From Streptomyces sp. WM6378 (GTDB taxonomy: Bacteria > Actinomycetota > Actinomycetes > Streptomycetales > Streptomycetaceae), in contig NZ_LGDD01000292.1 of the NCBI RefSeq assembly GCF_001279695.1, forward strand, positions 9,191 through 73,190: a DNA stretch of 64,000 nucleotides. Direction: 5' to 3'. Both the position numbers and the translations under genes were made by a program. Below are positions 37,225 through 45,809 of this stretch, in pieces. The notes below the pieces were generated by a model. The model worked only from the letters and a program-made list of their open reading frames with translations. It searched no databases and was not told where the DNA came from. Each line of letters opens with the position of its first letter. The first letter of the stretch is position 1.

Positions 37225-37797
37225 TTACGGGACGACGACGACCTTCGAGTTGCGGGTCGCGAACGCCCACATCGCGTTGCCGTCCGTCCGCGTCATGCGG
37301 ATCCCGCCGGCCTTCTTGTCCGTCTTGGGGCTCGTCATCGAGCCGTCCACCGCCGAGCTGAAGCCGATCGTCACGTTCTCGGTGATGGCGAACCGCACGA
37401 CGTGCTCGACCATCACCCCGTCCGAGCCGGTGATCTTGCCGCCGGTGCGCGAGAGCACGGAGTAGGTGCCGGGCTTCGGGTTGATGGTGGACGGTACGAC
37501 CGCGAAGGTCTTGGGCGTCTTCGTCACCCCTACCAGCCACACCCGCTTCGCGCCGAGCGCGTACACGACACGGACACCGGTGCCGGAGTTCGCCGGCACC
37601 GTGAGGTCGGGCTTGTTGGCGGGGGAGCCGGCGGGGGGCGCGTTCGACGGCGTGCCGGACGGGGACGCGCTCGTGCCGGGCGCCGCGAGCGCGGCCCGCG
37701 GGGGCGCGCTCGCCGAGGCCTGGTAGGCGAGGAAGCCGACCACCGCGAGAGCGGCCGCGGTCAGCCCGGCCACGAACCCCGTGCTGCTCCTTGCCAC
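37225..37797 (-). CDS. Exported YkuD-like protein lacking the catalytic Cys
   Basis: 190 residues from GTG 37797 (AAGGGGAAG upstream); ATGs at 37827 and 37839 would lengthen it. N-terminal anchor ~6-28 (FVAGLTAAALAVVGFLAYQ), Ala/Pro/Ser linker, then a domain following the L,D-transpeptidase order: KRVWLVGVTKTPKTFAVV, PGTYSVLSR, VEHVVRF, and at the end GGIRMTRTDGNAMWAFA...VVVVP. In active YkuD enzymes the equivalent of KKAGGIRM is SHGCIRM and an upstream HG is present; here both Cys and His positions are replaced. Probably non-catalytic; assignment by motif order only. Confidence 0.75.
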   Translation of the reverse strand: MARSSTGFVAGLTAAALAVVGFLAYQASASAPPRAALAAPGTSASPSGTPSNAPPAGSPANKPDLTVPANSGTGVRVVYALGAKRVWLVGVTKTPKTFAVVPSTINPKPGTYSVLSRTGGKITGSDGVMVEHVVRFAITENVTIGFSSAVDGSMTSPKTDKKAGGIRMTRTDGNAMWAFATRNSKVVVVP

Positions 37798-37918
37798 CTG
37801 GGCTTCCCCTTTCGTACGTACGTGCATGCCTACGGTCATACCTGCGGCTGACGGTAGCAGTAGGTGACGGCTTGGGCAGGACGCCGTGCCCCCGCCGCCG
37901 GGGTCGTAGGCTGTTCGC

Positions 37919-38572
37919 GTGCTCTTGCTCGCCGTTGATACCGCCACCCCAGCCGTCACCGTCGCCCTGCACGACGGCACCGCCGTCGTCGCCGAGTCCA
38001 GTCAGGTCGACGCCCGCAGGCACGGGGAGCTCCTGCTGCCCGCCGTCGACCGGGTGCTCGCCGAGGCCGGCCTGAAACTCGACGCCGTGACGGACCTGGT
38101 CGTCGGCGTGGGTCCCGGCCCCTACACCGGCCTCCGCGTCGGCCTGGTCACCGCCGCGACCTTCGGCTCGGTGCTCGGCGTCCCCGTCCACGGCCTGTGC
38201 ACCCTGGACGGCCTCGCCTACGCCTCGGGCATCGAGGGCCCCTTCGCGGTGGCGACGGACGCCCGCCGCAAGGAGGTCTACTGGGCCAAGTACGACGACT
38301 TCCGTACGCGCGCGGGTGAGCCCGGCGTCGACCGGCCCGCCGACATCGCGGACGAGCTGAGCGGCCTGCCCGTCGTCGGCGCCGGCGCCCTGCTCTACCC
38401 GGACTCCTTCCCCGACGCGCGAGGCCCCGAGTACCAGTCGGCGGGCGCGCTCGCCGCCCTCGCCGCCGAGAAGCTCGCCGAGGGCTCGGCCTTCCTGCCG
38501 CCGACGCCGCTGTACCTGCGCCGCCCGGACGCGCAGGTGCCCAAGAACTACAAGGTGGTCACCCCCAAGTGA
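37919..38572 (+). CDS. tsaB: t6A synthesis scaffold protein TsaB
   Basis: ASKHA-fold partner of TsaD. 217 aa: LLLAVDTATPAVTVALHDG, HGELLLPAVDRVL and GVGPGPYTGLRVGLVTA are family motifs. GTG 37919; a TAGGCT -10-like hexamer ends only 6 bp upstream (37907-37912), so a leaderless transcript is possible. Overlaps rimI by 4 bp. Confidence 0.94.
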   Translation: MLLLAVDTATPAVTVALHDGTAVVAESSQVDARRHGELLLPAVDRVLAEAGLKLDAVTDLVVGVGPGPYTGLRVGLVTAATFGSVLGVPVHGLCTLDGLAYASGIEGPFAVATDARRKEVYWAKYDDFRTRAGEPGVDRPADIADELSGLPVVGAGALLYPDSFPDARGPEYQSAGALAALAAEKLAEGSAFLPPTPLYLRRPDAQVPKNYKVVTPK

Positions 38573-39066
38573 CCCAAGCCGTACTGCGCGAGATGCGCTG
38601 GTGGGACATCGCGCCCGTACTCGACCTCGAACACGAGCTGTTCCCCGAGGACGCCTGGTCGGCGGGAATGTTCTGGTCCGAGCTCGCGCACGCGCGCGGG
38701 CCCGGAGCCACCCGCCACTACGTGGTCGCCGAGGACCCGCAGGGGCGGCTCGTGGGGTACGCCGGGCTCGCCGCGGCCGGCGGCCTCGCCGACGTGCAGA
38801 CCATCGCCGCCGCCCGCGACCAGTGGGGCACCGGGCTCGGCGCCCGCCTCCTGACCGATCTGCTCAAGCACGCCACCGCCTTCGAGTGCGACGAGGTCCT
38901 GCTCGAAGTGCGCGTGGACAACACCCGGGCCCAGAAGCTCTACGAGCGCTTCGGCTTCGAGCCCATCGGCTTCAGACGCGGCTACTACCAGCCGGGCAAC
39001 GTCGACGCGCTCGTGATGCGGCTGAACGTCCAGGAACACGTCCAAGGAACAGAAGAGACTGACTGA
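38569..39066 (+). CDS. rimI: Ribosomal protein S18-alanine N-acetyltransferase family (GNAT)
   Basis: 165 aa GNAT fold: acceptor-side [15 protein letters not shown], acetyl-CoA loop [11 protein letters not shown], and [21 protein letters not shown]. RimI is regularly encoded between tsaB and tsaD. GTG overlaps tsaB (GTGA), and its TGA overlaps tsaD, so the three are coupled. Confidence 0.92.
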   Translation: MTQAVLREMRWWDIAPVLDLEHELFPEDAWSAGMFWSELAHARGPGATRHYVVAEDPQGRLVGYAGLAAAGGLADVQTIAAARDQWGTGLGARLLTDLLKHATAFECDEVLLEVRVDNTRAQKLYERFGFEPIGFRRGYYQPGNVDALVMRLNVQEHVQGTEETD

Positions 39067-40169
39067 TGGCTGACGAACCGCTCGTACTGGGCATCGAGAC
39101 CTCCTGCGACGAGACCGGCGTCGGCATCGTGCGCGGTACGACGCTGCTCGCCGACGCCATCGCCTCCAGCGTGGACACGCACGCCCGGTTCGGTGGCGTG
39201 GTCCCCGAGTTCGCGTCGCGGGCCCACCTCGAAGCGATGGTGCCGACCATCGAGCGCGCCCTGAAGACCGCCGGGATCTCCGCGAAGGACCTCGACGGCA
39301 TCGCGGTCACCGCGGGCCCCGGCCTCGCGGGCGCGCTGCTCGTGGGCGTCTCGGCCGCCAAGGCGTACGCGTACGCCCTGAACAAGCCGCTGTACGGGGT
39401 CAACCACCTCGCCTCGCACATCTGCGTCGACCAGCTGGAGCACGGGCCGCTGCCCGAGCCGACGATGGCGCTGCTCGTCTCCGGCGGCCACTCCTCGCTG
39501 CTGCTCGCCCCCGACATCACCGCCGACGTCCGCCCCATGGGCGCCACCATCGACGACGCGGCGGGCGAGGCCTTCGACAAGATCGCCCGGGTCCTCGACC
39601 TCGGTTTCCCCGGCGGCCCGGTCATCGACAGGCTCGCCAAGGAGGGCGACCCGAAGGCGATCGCGTTCCCGCGCGGCCTGACCGGCTCGCGCGACCCGGC
39701 GTACGACTTCTCCTTCTCCGGCCTGAAGACCGCCGTGGCCCGCTGGATCGAGGCCAAGCGCAACGCCGGCGAGGAGGTCCCGGTGCGCGACGTCGCCGCG
39801 TCCTTCCAGGAGGCCGTGGTGGACGTGCTGACCCGCAAGGCCGTACGGGCCTGCAAGGACGAGGGCGTCGACCACCTGATGATCGGCGGCGGCGTCGCCG
39901 CCAACTCCCGGCTCCGCGCGCTCGCCCAGGAGCGCTGCGAGCGGGCCGGGATCCGGCTGCGGGTGCCGCGGCCCGGCCTCTGCACGGACAACGGCGCCAT
40001 GGTCGCGGCCCTCGGCGCGGAGATGGTGGCCCGGAACCGGCCCGCCTCCGACCTCGACCTCTCGGCGGACTCCTCGCTGCCGGTGACCGAGCCGCACGTA
40101 CCGGGCGAGGCGCACGCGCACTCCCACGACCACGTGCACGAGGTCAGCAAGAAGAACCTGTACTCATGA
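39066..40169 (+). CDS. tsaD: t6A synthesis catalytic subunit TsaD
   Basis: Transfers the threonylcarbamoyl group to A37 of tRNAs reading ANN codons. 367 aa. [14 protein letters not shown] start; metal-binding His pair in [44 protein letters not shown]. The last ~30 residues ([13 protein letters not shown]) form a His-rich tail beyond the normal end. Confidence 0.95.
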   Translation: MADEPLVLGIETSCDETGVGIVRGTTLLADAIASSVDTHARFGGVVPEFASRAHLEAMVPTIERALKTAGISAKDLDGIAVTAGPGLAGALLVGVSAAKAYAYALNKPLYGVNHLASHICVDQLEHGPLPEPTMALLVSGGHSSLLLAPDITADVRPMGATIDDAAGEAFDKIARVLDLGFPGGPVIDRLAKEGDPKAIAFPRGLTGSRDPAYDFSFSGLKTAVARWIEAKRNAGEEVPVRDVAASFQEAVVDVLTRKAVRACKDEGVDHLMIGGGVAANSRLRALAQERCERAGIRLRVPRPGLCTDNGAMVAALGAEMVARNRPASDLDLSADSSLPVTEPHVPGEAHAHSHDHVHEVSKKNLYS

Positions 40170-40417
40170 CCGTCGCGCTGATGTGGGAGGCCCGGGCGGT
40201 CGAGGGCCGCGGCGCCGAGCTCCTCGCCTGGGTGCGGGAGCGGGGTGTGGCCGGTTCGCCGCTGCGCCGCGAGGTCCTGTGCGCGCCCGGCGACCGGGTC
40301 CTCGTGATCACCTGGTGGGACGCGCCCTACGAGGCCGAACTGCCCGAACTACCGGATCCCGACGGGGAGTTGGTGGCCAGGCCGGTGCACCGCTGGCGCT
40401 TCGAGGCGGTCGGCTGA
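40166..40417 (+). CDS. Small conserved-type protein coupled to tsaD
   Basis: 83 residues overlapping the tsaD stop by 4 bp (ATGA). [19 protein letters not shown] and [18 protein letters not shown] suggest a small dimeric alpha/beta fold; no family recognised. Position implies co-translation with TsaD. Confidence 0.75.
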   Translation: MTVALMWEARAVEGRGAELLAWVRERGVAGSPLRREVLCAPGDRVLVITWWDAPYEAELPELPDPDGELVARPVHRWRFEAVG

Positions 40418-40530
40418 GCCGGCCGCCCCGGGCGGCGCGTGCCACTTCCTGATCGCGCAAGGCAACCTCGCAACCGTTTTCGGCATCAATCTATGAGCAG
40501 GTGATGGCCGAAACGGACGGGTAATTGAAC

Positions 40531-41373
40531 ATGGGCTGGCTCGTGCGCAAGAAGGCGGTCGGTGCGGCCGTCTTCGGACTTCTGATGGTCGCGGGCTGCT
40601 CGTCGGGCGGTGGATCGGGCAGCACGCCCTCCGCGTCCGCGCCGTCCGCGAACGACGGCGGTACGGCGTCCCCGAGCGCGGACGCGGCCGGAGCCGAGGC
40701 CGCGTACCGCAAGTGGGGGCTCAAGCCGTTCGCGGCGCCGCCCGCGCCCCCGGCCGAGAAGCCGGTCAAGGCGAAGCCCGGCGAGGTGCCGGTGGTGAGC
40801 GACATCCCCACCAAGGACAAGATCGTCTTCGTGACGTTCGACGACGGGGCCGAGAAGGACCCCAAGTTCGTCGAGATGATGAAGGACCTGAAGATCCCCT
40901 TCACGATGTTCCTGACCGACGACATCATCCGCAACGACTACGGGTACTTCAAACCGCTCCAGGAGCTCGGCAACTCCATCGAGAACCACACGCTCTCGCA
41001 CCCCAACCTGCGCACGCTGGGCGAGGCCGCGCAGAAGAACGAGATATGCACCCAGGAGAAGAAGCTGGGCAAGGAGTACGGCAAGGCGCCCCGGCTCTTC
41101 CGGCCCCCGTACGGCAACTGGAACGAGAACACCCGGTCCGCCGCCAAGTCCTGCGACCTCCAGGCGATCGTGCTGTGGCGCGAGTCGATGCAGATCACGA
41201 ACATGCAGTACCAGCGCGGTGACAAGAAGCTGCACCCGGGCGACATCATCCTGGCGCACTTCCGCGGCCCCAAGGAGCTCAAGGGCACGTCCATGACGGA
41301 GATGACCGCGAACATGCTCCGCCACATCCAGGAACAGGGCTTCACGGTGGCCCGCTTGGAGGACTACGTCTAG
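40531..41373 (+). CDS. NodB-family polysaccharide deacetylase lipoprotein, paralogue 1
   Basis: 280 aa. Lipoprotein signal with LMVAGC lipobox (Cys23), Ser/Gly/Ala linker, then NodB domain: catalytic/metal pair TFDDGAEKD, metal His pair HTLSHPN, RPPYGNW and the C-terminal FTVARLEDYV. Metal-binding Asp and both His are kept, so likely active on peptidoglycan or another surface glycan. ATG 40531; TTG 40525 is an alternative. Related to two tandem genes at 48.4-49.9 kb. Confidence 0.9.
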   Translation: MGWLVRKKAVGAAVFGLLMVAGCSSGGGSGSTPSASAPSANDGGTASPSADAAGAEAAYRKWGLKPFAAPPAPPAEKPVKAKPGEVPVVSDIPTKDKIVFVTFDDGAEKDPKFVEMMKDLKIPFTMFLTDDIIRNDYGYFKPLQELGNSIENHTLSHPNLRTLGEAAQKNEICTQEKKLGKEYGKAPRLFRPPYGNWNENTRSAAKSCDLQAIVLWRESMQITNMQYQRGDKKLHPGDIILAHFRGPKELKGTSMTEMTANMLRHIQEQGFTVARLEDYV

Positions 41374-41481
41374 GGCCACGGGGTGCGTGGCCGACGCCGC
41401 GTCCATCGGCACGCGCCGCACCATCCATCAGTGAACAGCACGCCGCGTCCATCAGCGGACAGCACAAAAGAAGAAGGCAAG

Positions 41482-41493
41482 GAGTAATTACTC
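41482..41493. promoter_or_regulatory. Palindrome GAGTAATTACTC upstream of helR
   Basis: Perfect 12-bp palindrome in the most AT-rich part of the 258-bp gap. Could be a regulator site or hairpin; 31 bp upstream of the RAE. Confidence 0.35.
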
Positions 41494-41523
41494 TCCCTGC
41501 CACTCTCAAGATATAGCGCACCG

Positions 41524-41545
41524 GGGGGCTTGCGGCAAGGCCCCC
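41524..41545. promoter_or_regulatory. Rifamycin-associated element (RAE)-like inverted repeat
   Basis: GGGGGCTTGC at 41524-41533, one G, then GCAAGGCCCCC to 41545. This matches, from memory, the RAE found upstream of rifamycin-inactivating genes and helR in actinomycetes, where it mediates rifamycin induction. Here it is 86 bp before helR; a TTGCGG inside the element could serve as -35 with CACAAT (41555-41560) as -10. Confidence 0.75.
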
Positions 41546-41631
41546 ATCGTGCCGCACAATCTCTCGCCTAGGTCCCCTACCTGCGGAAACGGGAGATTCA
41601 CTCAGTGCGTGTGCTGTGCGGAGCTGATGGC

Positions 41632-43800
41632 ATGGACAACCTGACCACGAGCGCCTTCGACCTTCCCGACCGCCTTGCCGCCAAGGCCGATCCGACCCTG
41701 ATCGGCGACGACGAGCGGCACTTCGCCGCCATCGCGGAGAGCCTTGAGCAGACGATCGCCGAGCTGTCCGACCGCCTCGACACCCTGCGCAAGGCGCCCG
41801 GCGGCGTCGGCCGGGCCGTGATGGACCGGGACGTCGAGGTCCACCACGTGACCGGCCGCCTTCGCGCGCTGCGCCGCTTCGGCCTCGACCTGTGCCTCGG
41901 CCGCATCGTCGGCGCGGACGACTCCGAACCCCTCTACGTCGGACGGCTCGGCCTCACCGACAGCGAGGGCCGCCGGCTGCTGCTCGACTGGCGTTCCCCC
42001 GCGGCCGAGCCGTTCTTCGCGGCCACCCACGCCGAGCCGATGGGCCTGGCGAGCCGCCGCCGCTACCGCTGGACCCGCGGCCGGATCAGCGACTACTGGG
42101 ACGAGGTGTTCAGCGCCGACGGGCTCGAAGGGCACGCGGCCCTCGACGACCAGTCCGCGTTCATCGCGAGCCTCGGCACCAACCGCTCGGCCCGGATGCG
42201 CGACGTACTCTCCACCATCCAGTCCGACCAGGACGCCATCATCCGGGCGGGCTCGCGCGGCGCCCTCGTCGTCGACGGCGGCCCCGGTACGGGCAAGACC
42301 GTCGTCGCCCTGCACCGCTCCGCCTACCTGCTGTACTCCGACCCGCGCCTGGGCCACCGCCGCGGCGGCGTCCTGTTCGTCGGCCCGCACCGGCCGTACC
42401 TGGACTACGTCGCCGACGTCCTGCCCAGCCTCGGTGAAGAGGGCGTGCAGACCTGCATCCTGCGGGACCTCGTCGCCGAGGGGGCCGCGGCGAAGGACGA
42501 GAGCGACCCGGACGTGGCCCGCCTGAAGTCGTCCGCCGACATGGTGCGGGCGATCGAGACGGCCGTCCGGTTCTACGAGGACCCGCCCACCCGGGGCATG
42601 ACCGTCACGACCCCCTGGTCCGACGTCCGGCTGACCGCCGACGACTGGGCCGAGGCATTCGACGCGCCTGGTCCTGGCACCCCGCACAACGAGGGCCGCG
42701 AGCTGGTCCGGGAGGCGCTGGTCTCGATCCTGTTCGACAAGCGCGACGGCGACGACGTCACGCCCGAGGAGTTCCGCAAAGCGGTGCTCCAGGACCGGGA
42801 GCTGGCCGAGACCCTCAACGACGCGTGGCCCCTGCTTGACGCGGCCGATGTCGTCGGCGACCTGTGGTCGGTGCCCGCCTACCTGCGGATGTGCGCGCCC
42901 TGGCTCGCCCCCGACGACGTACGCAGGCTGCGGCGCGCGGACGCCAAGGCCTGGACCGTGTCCGACCTGCCACTCCTGGACGCGGCACGGCTGCGGCTCG
43001 GCGACCGGGAGGCGGAACGGCGCAAGCGGCAGCACGACGCCGTGGTCGCCGCCGAACGCGAGCGCATGGCCGGCGTCATCGACGAGATCATCTCGGCCTC
43101 CAACTTCAACTCGGCCGGCGACGAGAGCGAAGGCGCGCTGCGCATGCTGCGCGGAAAGGACCTCCAGGACACCCTGATCGACGAGAGCGCCCTGCCCACC
43201 GCCGAACCGGACCTCCTGGCCGGACCGTTCGCGCACATCGTCGTGGACGAGGCCCAGGAACTGACCGACGCGGAGTGGCAGATGCTGCTCCTTCGCTGCC
43301 CGTCCCGCAGCTTCACCATCGTCGGGGACCGCGCGCAGGCCCGGCACGGCTTCACCGAGTCGTGGCAGGAACGCCTGGAGCGGATTGGGCTCGACCGGAA
43401 CGACGTGGCCTCGCTCAGCATCAACTACCGCACGCCGGAAGAGGTCATGGCCGAGGCCGAGCCGGTCATCCGGGACGCGCTCCCGGACGCCAACGTGCCG
43501 ACGTCCATCCGCAGCAGCGGCGTCCCGGTGGTCCACGGATCCGTCGCGGACCTCGACGCGGTCCTGGAGCGCTGGCTCTCCGAGCACGCCGACGGGATCG
43601 CCTGCGTCATCGGGGCGCCCGGCTTCCGGGCCACGTCCCGGGTCCGGTCGCTGACGCCGGAGCTGTCGAAGGGGCTGGAATTCGACCTGGTGGTGCTCGT
43701 CGACCCGGCGGAGTTCGGCGAGGGCATCGAGGGGGCGGTCGACCGCTATGTGGCGATGACCCGGGCGACCCAGCAGCTCGTCGTTCTGACCAGCGCCTGA
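41632..43800 (+). CDS. helR: HelD-type RNA polymerase recycling helicase HelR
   Basis: SF1-like ATPase that pries open RNA polymerase; the HelR group displaces rifamycins and gives resistance. 722 aa. N-terminal coiled arm (DERHFAAIAESLEQTIAELSD region), Walker A GGPGTGKT (~216-223), HIVVDEAQELT (~535-545), GDRAQARHG, and the final LSKGLEFDLVVL / YVAMTRATQQLVVL motifs. ATG 41632 (GGAG 8 nt upstream) begins MDNLTTSAFDLPDRLA; GTG 41605 with GGGAGA upstream is an alternative. The RAE upstream supports HelR rather than a generic HelD. Confidence 0.88.
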   Translation: MDNLTTSAFDLPDRLAAKADPTLIGDDERHFAAIAESLEQTIAELSDRLDTLRKAPGGVGRAVMDRDVEVHHVTGRLRALRRFGLDLCLGRIVGADDSEPLYVGRLGLTDSEGRRLLLDWRSPAAEPFFAATHAEPMGLASRRRYRWTRGRISDYWDEVFSADGLEGHAALDDQSAFIASLGTNRSARMRDVLSTIQSDQDAIIRAGSRGALVVDGGPGTGKTVVALHRSAYLLYSDPRLGHRRGGVLFVGPHRPYLDYVADVLPSLGEEGVQTCILRDLVAEGAAAKDESDPDVARLKSSADMVRAIETAVRFYEDPPTRGMTVTTPWSDVRLTADDWAEAFDAPGPGTPHNEGRELVREALVSILFDKRDGDDVTPEEFRKAVLQDRELAETLNDAWPLLDAADVVGDLWSVPAYLRMCAPWLAPDDVRRLRRADAKAWTVSDLPLLDAARLRLGDREAERRKRQHDAVVAAERERMAGVIDEIISASNFNSAGDESEGALRMLRGKDLQDTLIDESALPTAEPDLLAGPFAHIVVDEAQELTDAEWQMLLLRCPSRSFTIVGDRAQARHGFTESWQERLERIGLDRNDVASLSINYRTPEEVMAEAEPVIRDALPDANVPTSIRSSGVPVVHGSVADLDAVLERWLSEHADGIACVIGAPGFRATSRVRSLTPELSKGLEFDLVVLVDPAEFGEGIEGAVDRYVAMTRATQQLVVLTSA

Positions 43801-43849
43801 CCGGCTTCCGACCGGCTCCGGAAAAAAATCCGGCGGACTTCCGGGACGG

Positions 43850-43876
43850 TGTCGATCGGGCCGTCTCCCGTTCGAC
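43850..43876 (+). promoter_or_regulatory. ECF42-type promoter for the DGPF gene
   Basis: TGTCGA (43850-43855), 17-nt spacer, CGAC (43873-43876). This is the TGTCGA / CGAC(T)C pattern described for ECF42 sigma factors, whose known targets are DGPF (YCII-related) proteins such as the one 80 bp downstream. No ECF gene lies in the window. Confidence 0.6.
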
Positions 43877-43888
43877 GTATGAGTGAGA

Positions 43889-43909
43889 GGCGGGGAAACC
43901 ATCCCCGCC
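43889..43909 (+). other. Hairpin in the DGPF leader
   Basis: GGCGGGGA (43889-43896) and TCCCCGCC (43902-43909) around AACCA. It lies between the ECF42-type promoter and the start codon, or alternatively terminates helR. Confidence 0.5.
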
Positions 43910-43956
43910 CCGCACGGAACCCGCGGAAACGGGATCCACGGACAACGGAGACGATC

Positions 43957-44313
43957 ATGCCGCGCTATCTGACGATGGTCCGCATCGACGAGAACAACGC
44001 CCCCGCGGGCGGCCCCAGCCCCGAGCTCATGGAGCGGATGGGCAACCTGATCGAGGAGATGACCAAGGCCGGGGTCCTGCTCGACACCGCCGGGCTCACC
44101 CCCACCGCCGAGGGCACCCGGGTCCGCTGGAACGGCGGCCAACTGACCGTCACCGACGGCCCGTTCACCGAGTCCAAGGAGGTCGTGGGCGGCTACGCGA
44201 TCATCCAGGCCAAGGACAAGGCCGAGGCGATCGAGTGGACCAAGCGCTTCCTCCAGGTCCACGAGACGGAGTGGGACGTCACCTCGGAGGTGCGGGAGAT
44301 CGCCGAGGGCTAG
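43957..44313 (+). CDS. YCII-related DGPF-domain protein
   Basis: 118 aa, ferredoxin-like YCII fold. The name motif DGPFTESKEVVGGYAII is at ~68-84. Such proteins are typically controlled by ECF42 or related sigma factors in actinobacteria; their biochemical role is unsettled. ATG 43957 after AACGGAGACG. Confidence 0.9.
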   Translation: MPRYLTMVRIDENNAPAGGPSPELMERMGNLIEEMTKAGVLLDTAGLTPTAEGTRVRWNGGQLTVTDGPFTESKEVVGGYAIIQAKDKAEAIEWTKRFLQVHETEWDVTSEVREIAEG

Positions 44314-44519
44314 GGCCAAGTCCTGTCCGGCGCGGCCGGGGCCCAGGCCCCGGCCCCTCGGGAAATGTTGCCGCCCGGCGGCCGCGGTGCTCTGCTGGTA
44401 CGGCCGGGCCGCGAGGAGGCGGCGATTTTCCGGGACGTACGGCGATGAGATTCGCGCGCGGGGCCGGTCTACCTGTTGATGCCGCCCATAGGGGCCGGGC
44501 AACACCAAGGAGGCCGAGG

Positions 44520-44996
44520 ATGTCCGCGAAGCTCACTCAGAAGATCACCACCTTCCTCTGGTTCGACAGCCAGGCCGAGGAAGCCGCCAACCACTACGTC
44601 TCGATCTTCGGCGGCGACTCGAAGATCGTGGGGATCACCCGCTACACCGCGTCGGCGCCGGGCGAGCCGGGCTCGGTCATGACGGTCGACTTCCAGCTCG
44701 CGGGCCAGAGGTTCACCGCCCTCAACGGGGGCCCGCAGTTCTCCTTCACCGAGGCGATCTCGCTCTCGGTGGCCTGCGAAAGCCAGGAGGAGATCGACAC
44801 GTTCTGGACGAAGCTCTCCGACGGCGGCGAAGAGGGGCCGTGCGGCTGGCTGAAGGACAAGTACGGCCTGTCCTGGCAGATCGTCCCCGCCGAACTGCCC
44901 GAGCTGCTCGGCCGGGGCGCGGAGAAGTCCGACCGGGTCATGGCGGCGGTCATGGGCATGAAGAAGCTCGACCTCCAGGCGATGCGGGACGCGTAA
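44520..44996 (+). CDS. PhnB-like VOC-superfamily protein
   Basis: 158 aa: ITTFLWFDSQAEEAANHYVSIFG start and GQRFTALNGGPQFSFTEAISL, CESQEEIDTFWTKLSDGG, DKYGLSWQIVP follow the PhnB/3-demethylubiquinone-methyltransferase-like family of glyoxalase-fold proteins. AAGGAGGCCGAGG gives a strong ribosome-binding site. Often found beside DGPF proteins. Substrate unknown. Confidence 0.88.
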   Translation: MSAKLTQKITTFLWFDSQAEEAANHYVSIFGGDSKIVGITRYTASAPGEPGSVMTVDFQLAGQRFTALNGGPQFSFTEAISLSVACESQEEIDTFWTKLSDGGEEGPCGWLKDKYGLSWQIVPAELPELLGRGAEKSDRVMAAVMGMKKLDLQAMRDA

Positions 44997-45105
44997 GGCA
45001 TGGCCTAAGGAGCGTCTCGACGGTTGAGACCCCCGTCCGCACCCGCTTCACCTGCGGCTTACTCTGAGGGCGTCGCGGGTGCGGGGCCCGTGCGGGGAGG
45101 GGATC

Positions 45106-45720
45106 ATGACCGGGTTCAGCACACGGATCGCCGGGGTGGCCATGCCGGGAGGCCGGGCCTGCGAAGCCGCGCGAGCGGTGTGTGCCGAGTACGCCGACGA
45201 GGCGCTGTACCACCACTCCGTACGGGCCTACGTCTTCGGCGCCGCGTACGCGCAGGAGCGCCAACTGGCCTTTGACGCCGAGCTGTTGTACGTCTCCGCG
45301 CTACTGCACGACCTCGCGCTGACCGACCCCTTCGACAGCCACCGGCTGCCCTTCGAGGAGGCCGGCGGCCATCTCGCCCGGGTGTTCACGGCCGGGCTCG
45401 GCTGGGACGCGGCGCGGCGGGACCGGGCGGCCGAGATCATCGTGCTGCACATGCGGGACGACGTTCCCGCGGCGCAGGACGTGGAGAGCCACCTCCTCCA
45501 GATCGGCACGACCGCCGACGTGTCCGGCGGCACCCTCGACGCGTTCGGCACGGAGTTCCGGGCCGAACTGCTGCGGGAGTATCCGCGGGTGGGGTTCGGC
45601 GCGGCCTTCGTCGGGCTGTTCCGGGACCAGGCGGCGCGCAAGCCGGACTGTGCGGCGGCCGGTCTGGTGGCGGGCGACTGGCCGGACCGCGTCGTGGCGA
45701 ACCCGCTCGAACGCGGCTGA
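45106..45720 (+). CDS. HD-domain phosphohydrolase-like protein
   Basis: 204 aa. HHSVRAYVFGAAYA supplies the first metal His, LLHDLALTD the HD pair and the late D region is HLLQIGTTADVSGG, as in small cyanamide-hydratase-like HD proteins. GGGGAGGGG precedes ATG 45106; an in-frame start at 45079 lies upstream of it. Stand-alone gene; substrate unknown. Confidence 0.82.
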   Translation: MTGFSTRIAGVAMPGGRACEAARAVCAEYADEALYHHSVRAYVFGAAYAQERQLAFDAELLYVSALLHDLALTDPFDSHRLPFEEAGGHLARVFTAGLGWDAARRDRAAEIIVLHMRDDVPAAQDVESHLLQIGTTADVSGGTLDAFGTEFRAELLREYPRVGFGAAFVGLFRDQAARKPDCAAAGLVAGDWPDRVVANPLERG

Positions 45721-45809
45721 AGCCCGAGGGGCCGCATACCGGCCAGCTGTTGTGAACATGGCGCGGGGTGGGGTCCGGCCTCGGGGCCGCCCCCGATAAT
45801 CTCTGGCGC

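Noticed and set aside
35072..38191. 1039-codon - strand frame opposite the hydrolase and tsaE
   Set aside because: Antisense shadow; the real - strand gene at 37225-37797 is in a different frame.
41602..44508. 968-codon - strand frame opposite helR
   Set aside because: Antisense shadow of helR, whose motifs are complete on the + strand.
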